From the NCBI RefSeq assembly GCF_938036805.1, contig NZ_CALHWC010000188.1, positions 1-9,075 on the forward strand: a stretch of 9,075 bases of DNA. The letters run 5' to 3'. A program made the position numbers and the translations under genes. Positions 5,675 to 9,075 of this stretch are shown here, piece by piece. The DNA comes from an uncultured Streptococcus sp. GTDB lineage: Bacteria; Bacillota; Bacilli; Lactobacillales; Streptococcaceae. The first letter of the stretch is position 1. Each line of letters opens with the position of its first letter. The notes beneath the pieces are model-generated. The model searched no databases. It had not been told where the DNA came from and saw nothing but the letters and a program-made list of their open reading frames with translations.

Positions 5675-6064
5675 ATGGCAAACGAACAATTAGGCGAAAT
5701 CGTCATTGCGCCACGAGTTTTGGAAAAAATCATTGCCATTGCTACGGCAAAGGTTGAGGGCGTTCATTCTTTTGCAAATAAAAGCATGTCAGACAGCCTC
5801 TCTATGCGTACGCTTGGACGTGGTGTTGCGCTTCATACGGATGAAAGTGGCGACATAACAGTGGATATCTACCTATATCTGGAGTATGGTATCAGTGTAC
5901 CAACAGTTGCAGTTGCAATCCAAAAAGCAGTCAAGAGTGCTGTAAGCGATATGGCTGAAGTAGAGCTGTCTGCTGTCAATATCCATGTGGCAGGCATTGT
6001 TCCAGAAAAATCACCAAAACCAGATTTGAAAGATCTATTTGATGAGGATTTCCTCAATGACTGA
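5675..6064 (+). CDS. Asp23/Gls24 family envelope-stress-type protein (YqhY-like)
   Basis: A 129-residue soluble protein of the Asp23/Gls24 (DUF322) family. It opens with LGEIVIAPRVLEKIIAIATAKVEGV, the conserved N-terminal segment, and continues through YLYLEYGISVPTVAVAIQKAVK and VNIHVAGIVP. Its place directly before nusB matches Bacillus yqhY, which is linked there to control of acetyl-CoA carboxylase, although no acc genes are present here. No catalytic residues are known for the family. ATG 5675 follows AAAGGA (5663-5668) by six bases. Its last codons overlap nusB by 8 bp. The acidic tail (DLKDLFDEDFLND) encodes the nusB ribosome site. Family certain; cellular role in this organism unknown. 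Confidence 0.9.
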   Translation: MANEQLGEIVIAPRVLEKIIAIATAKVEGVHSFANKSMSDSLSMRTLGRGVALHTDESGDITVDIYLYLEYGISVPTVAVAIQKAVKSAVSDMAEVELSAVNIHVAGIVPEKSPKPDLKDLFDEDFLND

Positions 6065-6494
6065 TGTTTTGTTAGAATCTAGAAGAGAGCTACGTCAGCG
6101 GGCTTTTCAGGCTTTGATGAGTCTGGAGTATGAAGGGGATGCCATTGAATCTTGCCGCTTTGCCTATACCTACGATAAGGACGAAGAGGAGACAGATGCT
6201 GAGGTCAATATCCCAGCCTTTCTACTCAACTTGGTCACAGGGGTGCTCCAGTCCAAGGAAGAATTGGATAAAAAAATTGCCCAGCACTTAAAAGCGGGCT
6301 GGACAGTTGAGCGTCTGACTTTGGTAGAAAAGAATATCCTGCGATTAGGCATCTTTGAAATCACAGAGTTTGATACTCCTGAGCGAGTAGCTGTCAATGA
6401 AGCCATTGAACTCTCCAAGCAATTCTCAGATGAAAAATCAAGTAAGTTTATCAATGGGATTTTGAGTCAATTTATAACAGAAGAAAAAGACTGA
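6057..6494 (+). CDS. nusB: Transcription antitermination factor NusB
   Basis: NusB pairs with NusE (ribosomal protein S10) on boxA RNA to keep RNA polymerase processive through rRNA operons. From ATG 6057 it has 145 residues, the normal size. Typical features are ESRRELRQRAFQALMSLEYE at the start, the NILRLGIFEI helix, and the C-terminal VAVNEAIELSKQFSDEKSSKFINGIL signature. I chose ATG 6057 (MTDVLLESRR) because GAGG at 6044-6047 is placed nine bases before it; in-frame TTG 6039 and ATG 6042 upstream would add a non-conserved tail. The start overlaps the Asp23-family stop by 8 bp, indicating translational coupling. The TGA stop lies inside the terminator stem. Confidence 0.95.
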   Translation: MTDVLLESRRELRQRAFQALMSLEYEGDAIESCRFAYTYDKDEEETDAEVNIPAFLLNLVTGVLQSKEELDKKIAQHLKAGWTVERLTLVEKNILRLGIFEITEFDTPERVAVNEAIELSKQFSDEKSSKFINGILSQFITEEKD

Positions 6495-6515
6495 GACGAC
6501 TGTCTCAGCTTTTTT
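6491..6515 (+). terminator. Rho-independent terminator after nusB
   Basis: CTGAGAC (6491-6497), loop GACT, GTCTCAG (6502-6508), then C and six T (6510-6515). The stem is perfect, and it contains the nusB stop codon. It closes the efp/Asp23-family/nusB transcript. Confidence 0.92.
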
Positions 6516-6597
6516 GGTTTTTGATAGTTGCAGTTGCTGATAATGCTTAAAAAGTTTCCATTATAGGGGCTATGGCTGGAACAGTCCATCTTCTACA

Positions 6598-6807
6598 GGT
6601 TAATAGCGACCTAGACCTCGGCTGGTCCTTTTTCCTATAGAATCATGGCAACCTAGGTCTCGGTCGGCTACTTTCCCTATAAATTCATGGCAATCTAGGC
6701 TTCGGCTGGTCACTTTTCCTATAAATTCACAGCAATCTAGGCCTCGGCTAGTCCTTTTTCCTATAGTTTCATGGCAATCTAGACCTCGAACGCTCTTTCC
6801 ATATCTG
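6598..6807. repeat. Five tandem copies of a 42-bp unit
   Basis: Successive CCTATA ends fall at 6639, 6681, 6723 and 6765, exactly 42 bp apart. Each unit contains CAATCTAGG-like, CTCGGCTGGTC-like and TTTTTCCTATA blocks. Copies two to four are the best preserved. Copy one has a diverged left half, and copy five is degraded after GACCTCG and ends in TTTCCATAT. A sixth, very weak copy may lie at 6556-6597 (GGCTGG, TTCTACA). I do not recognise the unit. It lies between the nusB terminator and the next small gene, with no insertion-sequence ends nearby. Confidence 0.88.
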
Positions 6808-7075
6808 TTTATAGGATAAATCGCTTTCGTTTCTTACGATTTTTACTAGGTCTTTTAGAGATGAGGCATGGTCTAGTGAGTCTAAGTAAGAAAATAAAGA
6901 GATAATAGAAAATCTCCTAAAGAGCAATTCTTCAGAAGAGAGTGTTTGAGGAGAACCTTTGGATTTAATAACTATTTGAATAGGGCTATACGAGGAAATT
7001 TAATAAGAATTAAACAATGAAACTGATTTAGAGAGAATCACAATAAAATGAAAGGTAAAAAGTTGGGTATTTAAA
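6808..7075. other. Non-coding stretch with a stem-loop and a possible promoter
   Basis: I see no gene longer than a few codons. TCTCCT-AAA (6913-6921) pairs with TTTGAGGAGA (6945-6954) with one bulge around a 23-nt loop that itself contains CTTCAGAAG; no T tract follows. TTGAAT (6976-6981), 17 bp, TTTAAT (6999-7004) could be the promoter of the membrane peptide at 7076. A minimal frame MKGKKLGI (7048-7074) stops one base before that ATG. Confidence 0.45.
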
Positions 7076-7282
7076 ATGAAACATTTTTTTGCAGGTCTTG
7101 GTTCAATAAACTTTGCTAGTTATCTAATTGCTATAGGTGTAGGATTGGCACCTCTCTTTCACATTTTTATAATCCGTTCGGAAATAAGTTTTGGGAAAAT
7201 AGTATTGTCTATAATAGCTATATTTTCAATCATTGTTTTAACAATTGCTCGAATTTATAGAAGATTTTTCTATGTAGATTAG
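7076..7282 (+). CDS. Small two-helix membrane protein, unknown function (possibly the front of a broken gene)
   Basis: A 68-residue hydrophobic peptide that I do not recognise. Two likely membrane helices span about residues 12-33 (FASYLIAIGVGLAPLFHIF) and 41-60 (IVLSIIAIFSIIVLTIA), followed by a basic end (RIYRRFF) that should stay cytoplasmic. It lacks a clear ribosome site: GGGT is poorly matched, and the eight-codon frame MKGKKLGI stopping one base upstream could couple its translation. A plausible promoter lies at 6976-7004. The stop TAG (7280-7282) is followed at once, in another frame, by 86 open codons, so this may be the N-terminal part of a frameshifted protein of about 155 residues. 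AT-rich codons contrast with neighbouring housekeeping genes. Confidence 0.5.
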   Translation: MKHFFAGLGSINFASYLIAIGVGLAPLFHIFIIRSEISFGKIVLSIIAIFSIIVLTIARIYRRFFYVD

Positions 7283-7541
7283 TTCGATTTTCTTTAAAGT
7301 TTGGAGAAATCTTATCTTTCTAAAAAACGGACAGTGCTATTGCAATGCAGGTGATAGCCCAAGGAAAGCGGTAGTGATTCTAACACCAAAAAGTAATCAG
7401 GGATTGAACTACATTAAAAAAACTTTAAAAGAAAAGCTTTATGAAAGAAAAGCTTTTTTTGATGAGTCTAAAGAAATATTTAGCTTCATTATCTTAAACA
7501 AGACAGAGAGAGCTGGTGAATTTCGTATAAAACTAATCTGA
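7278..7541 (+). pseudogene. Start-less open frame, possible frameshifted C-terminal part of the 7076 gene
   Basis: From just after an in-frame TAG (7275-7277) to TGA 7539-7541 the frame stays open for 87 sense codons. It has protein-like composition: FFKVWRNLIFLKNGQ, then KAVVILTPKSNQGLNYIKK, a charged helix, and IFSFIILNKTERAGEF at the end. The only conventional starts are a GTG (7374) and a TTG further in, neither with a ribosome site. One extra or missing base near 7278-7282 would join it to the two-helix peptide before it. The product would then be a two-helix membrane anchor with a soluble domain of about 85 residues. It contains CYC (tgc tat tgc) at residues 19-21 of the frame. It could also be chance in AT-rich DNA. 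Confidence 0.4.
7432..7460 (+). terminator. Possible Rho-independent terminator
   Basis: AAAAGCTTT (7432-7440) can pair with AAAGCTTTT (7449-7457), with an eight-base loop and a run of seven T ending at 7460. The stem is A-T rich and therefore weak. It lies inside the open frame 7278-7541, so either this is a terminator of the small membrane gene or that frame is coding; the sequence does not decide. Confidence 0.45.
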
Positions 7542-7585
7542 AATCATACATAAAGCTTTGGAATAAAAAACGATCAATGAAAACC

Positions 7586-7614
7586 TTTACATTTCGATGG
7601 ATAATCTGTATAAT
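7586..7614 (+). promoter_or_regulatory. Promoter of the pullulanase gene
   Basis: TTTACA (7586-7591), a 17-bp spacer and a perfect TATAAT (7609-7614). Transcription should begin near 7621, giving a leader of about 56 nt with AAAGGAG at 7659-7665. This is a near-consensus housekeeping promoter and would be strong unless repressed. Confidence 0.85.
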
Positions 7615-7620
7615 AGATAC

Positions 7621-7635
7621 AGAAAACGTTTGCAT
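7621..7635 (-). promoter_or_regulatory. Catabolite-responsive element (CcpA) or MalR-type operator
   Basis: On the minus strand ATGCAAACGTTTTCT fits the cre consensus WTGNAANCGNWNNCW at every defined position. It covers the predicted transcription start of the pullulanase gene, a position where CcpA bound with HPr-Ser-P blocks transcription. The core AAACGTTTGC also resembles the operator reported for MalR, the maltose repressor of pneumococcus (from memory), so either LacI-family regulator could bind. A second perfect 8-bp palindrome, ATACGTAT, partly overlaps at 7634-7641. Confidence 0.75.
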
Positions 7636-7676
7636 ACGTATTTTCTATAGGAAAAAATAAAGGAGTTTTTTTATTT

Positions 7677-9075
7677 ATGAAAAGAAACTATCATCTACAG
7701 TCTCGGACCAGTGAAAAGCGTCATTATTTTGGGATTCGTCGCTTAAAAGTCGGAGTAGCATCTGTCGTGATTGCATCTGGCTTCCTCTTTGGAGGTGCTC
7801 AGTTAGCCAAAGCGGATGAGACAAAGGCTACGACTAGCCCAGCAACGGAAACAGTATCAGCTGCTAATTTGGAAGCTTTGCCTAAGCTAGCAGATGAAGC
7901 AAAAGCCGAGGAAGTGGATAGTTCAGCGCAAAAAGAAAGCGAACAAAAAGGAGAGATCGAGAAAAGCGCCCAGCCTGAAGCAGTAGTAAGTCAAGCTACC
8001 CAGCCTACAGAGGGGGCAGACTCTAGTGCGACTCCAGAAGCAGCTGGGAAAGAAGCAAAGGAGACAGCTGTATCTGACGAGAAAGAAAAGCCAGCGTCAA
8101 CTAGTCAGTTGGAGACATCGCCAAAGGATGCTATCGCAGATGGCCATATGCGTTTCCATTTCAAAAATCTACCATCCGAGAATCTGGATAGCTTAGGCTT
8201 ATGGACTTGGGATGATGTTGAAACGCCTTCTGGTCAAAAGGGAGGTTGGCCGACTGGTGCGACTAGTTTTGCGACAGCTAAAAAAGATGATTATGGCTAT
8301 TACCTTGATGTCAAGATGGCAGAGAAAAGAAGCAAGGTTAGTCTCTTAATCAACAATACGGCAGGTCAAAACATTACGGGAGACAAGACAGTTGAGCTAC
8401 TGAGCCCTCAGATGAATGAAGTTTGGTTTGACAAAGACTACAATCCTCATACATCCGAGCCCTTGAAAGAAGGAATGCTTCGGATCAATTATTATCGTAC
8501 AGATGGTCAGTATGATAAGAAATCCCTCTGGCTCTGGGGAGATGTGCAACATCCAGGTCAAAATTGGCCTGATGGCGTGGACTTTGAAAAGACTGGGAAA
8601 TACGGTCGCTACGTAGATGTTCCTCTGAAAGAGGCTGCAAAGATGGTTGGTTTCCTGCTTTTAGATGAAAGCAAGTCAGGAGATGATGTGAAGATTCAAA
8701 AACAGGATTATAATTTCGCAAATTTGGGTAAAACTAGCCAGATTTTCTTGCGTGATGCGGATCCAACGGTTTATACCAACCCATACTTTGTCAATGATAT
8801 CCGCATGACAGGAGCCCAGCATGTTAGCCTGACAGAAATTGAGGCGACTTTCTCTACCTTAGAAAATGCTAAAAAAGAAGATATTCTGAAAAACCTAAAA
8901 ATTACCAACAAAGATGGTGGAGAAGTCACTGTTAAAGATGTGGTTCTGGACTCTAAGAATAAAAGCGCAAAATTAATTGGTGATTTTAATCAAGCTCAGT
9001 CACCTTACCTTATCAAATACGGCAATGACCAATTCAAAACCAGCATGAACTGGCAGCTGAAGGATAGTCTTTACA
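7677..9075 (+). CDS. Extracellular pullulanase, N-terminal part (runs off the window)
   Basis: Pullulanase cuts alpha-1,6 branches of pullulan, glycogen and starch outside the cell. The 466 codons present cover only the non-catalytic front. Residues 1-46 are a YSIRK-type signal peptide (YFGIRRLKVGVAS, then a hydrophobic core and cleavage after AKA). Residues 47-~152 are a Glu/Ala/Ser-rich low-complexity linker. Residues ~155-260 and ~266-358 are two CBM41 glycan-binding modules, with the usual tryptophans W176, W178, W191 and W285, W287, W297. Residues from ~364 (PTVYTNPYFVNDI) begin the pullulanase N domain. The GH13 barrel and any LPXTG anchor lie beyond the window. ATG 7677 follows AAAGGAG by eleven bases. 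It has its own promoter with a cre site, consistent with sugar-repressed expression. In related streptococci (SpuA, PulA) this protein binds host glycogen. Confidence 0.93.
   Translation, partial: MKRNYHLQSRTSEKRHYFGIRRLKVGVASVVIASGFLFGGAQLAKADETKATTSPATETVSAANLEALPKLADEAKAEEVDSSAQKESEQKGEIEKSAQPEAVVSQATQPTEGADSSATPEAAGKEAKETAVSDEKEKPASTSQLETSPKDAIADGHMRFHFKNLPSENLDSLGLWTWDDVETPSGQKGGWPTGATSFATAKKDDYGYYLDVKMAEKRSKVSLLINNTAGQNITGDKTVELLSPQMNEVWFDKDYNPHTSEPLKEGMLRINYYRTDGQYDKKSLWLWGDVQHPGQNWPDGVDFEKTGKYGRYVDVPLKEAAKMVGFLLLDESKSGDDVKIQKQDYNFANLGKTSQIFLRDADPTVYTNPYFVNDIRMTGAQHVSLTEIEATFSTLENAKKEDILKNLKITNKDGGEVTVKDVVLDSKNKSAKLIGDFNQAQSPYLIKYGNDQFKTSMNWQLKDSLY

Noticed and set aside
6039..6056. 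Longer nusB start at TTG 6039 or ATG 6042
   Set aside because: It would add MMRISS, encoded within the ribosome site and the end of the upstream gene; ATG 6057 has the right spacing and gives the normal NusB N-terminus.
6598..6807. CRISPR array
   Set aside because: The 42-bp units are contiguous and diverged across their whole length, with no identical repeats separated by unique spacers and no cas genes.

Overview
The window looks like chromosome of a low-GC Gram-positive coccus, most likely a Streptococcus of the sanguinis/mitis side of the genus. The evidence is the gene set and order (pepP, efp, an Asp23/YqhY-family gene, nusB, with uvrA sequence just upstream of pepP), a YSIRK-type signal peptide on a pullulanase with two CBM41 modules, AGGAGG-type ribosome sites and TGnTATAAT extended -10 promoters. 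The species is inferred from protein character, not from any search.

Layout. Positions 1-207 hold a terminator for a gene lying off the left edge. A cytoplasmic L-asparaginase (208-1170, minus) diverges from a HAD phosphatase carrying a C-terminal MazG-like domain (1225-2643, plus); their two -10 elements lie 2 bp apart and face each other. Positions 2698-3170 are a scar: a 123-bp copy of the pepP ribosome site and first 37 codons is joined to the last ~116 codons of uvrA, which are frameshifted and mutated at conserved positions. A small acidic protein of unknown function follows on the minus strand (3404-3628), then a 332-bp spacer, then intact pepP (3961-5022), efp (5084-5644), an Asp23/YqhY-family gene (5675-6064) and nusB (6057-6494), closed by a strong terminator.

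Positions 6495-7676 form an accessory spacer. It holds five tandem copies of a 42-bp unit, a two-helix membrane peptide (7076-7282), and an 86-codon open frame directly after it that lacks a good start and may be its frameshifted continuation. The window ends in the first 466 codons of a surface or secreted pullulanase (from 7677), whose promoter carries a perfect-consensus catabolite-responsive element at the expected transcription start.

How the genes fit together. PepP (cleavage of Xaa-Pro bonds) and EF-P (translation of proline runs) share a proline theme. Asp23/YqhY and NusB overlap and are translationally coupled. Pullulanase is a separate sugar-controlled unit for alpha-glucan use. The most notable feature is the pepP'-'uvrA chimera: either an uvrA locus that has lost most of its gene or the debris of recombination with DNA from a related strain. 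I found no clear sign of a defence system, insertion sequence, prophage or CRISPR array.
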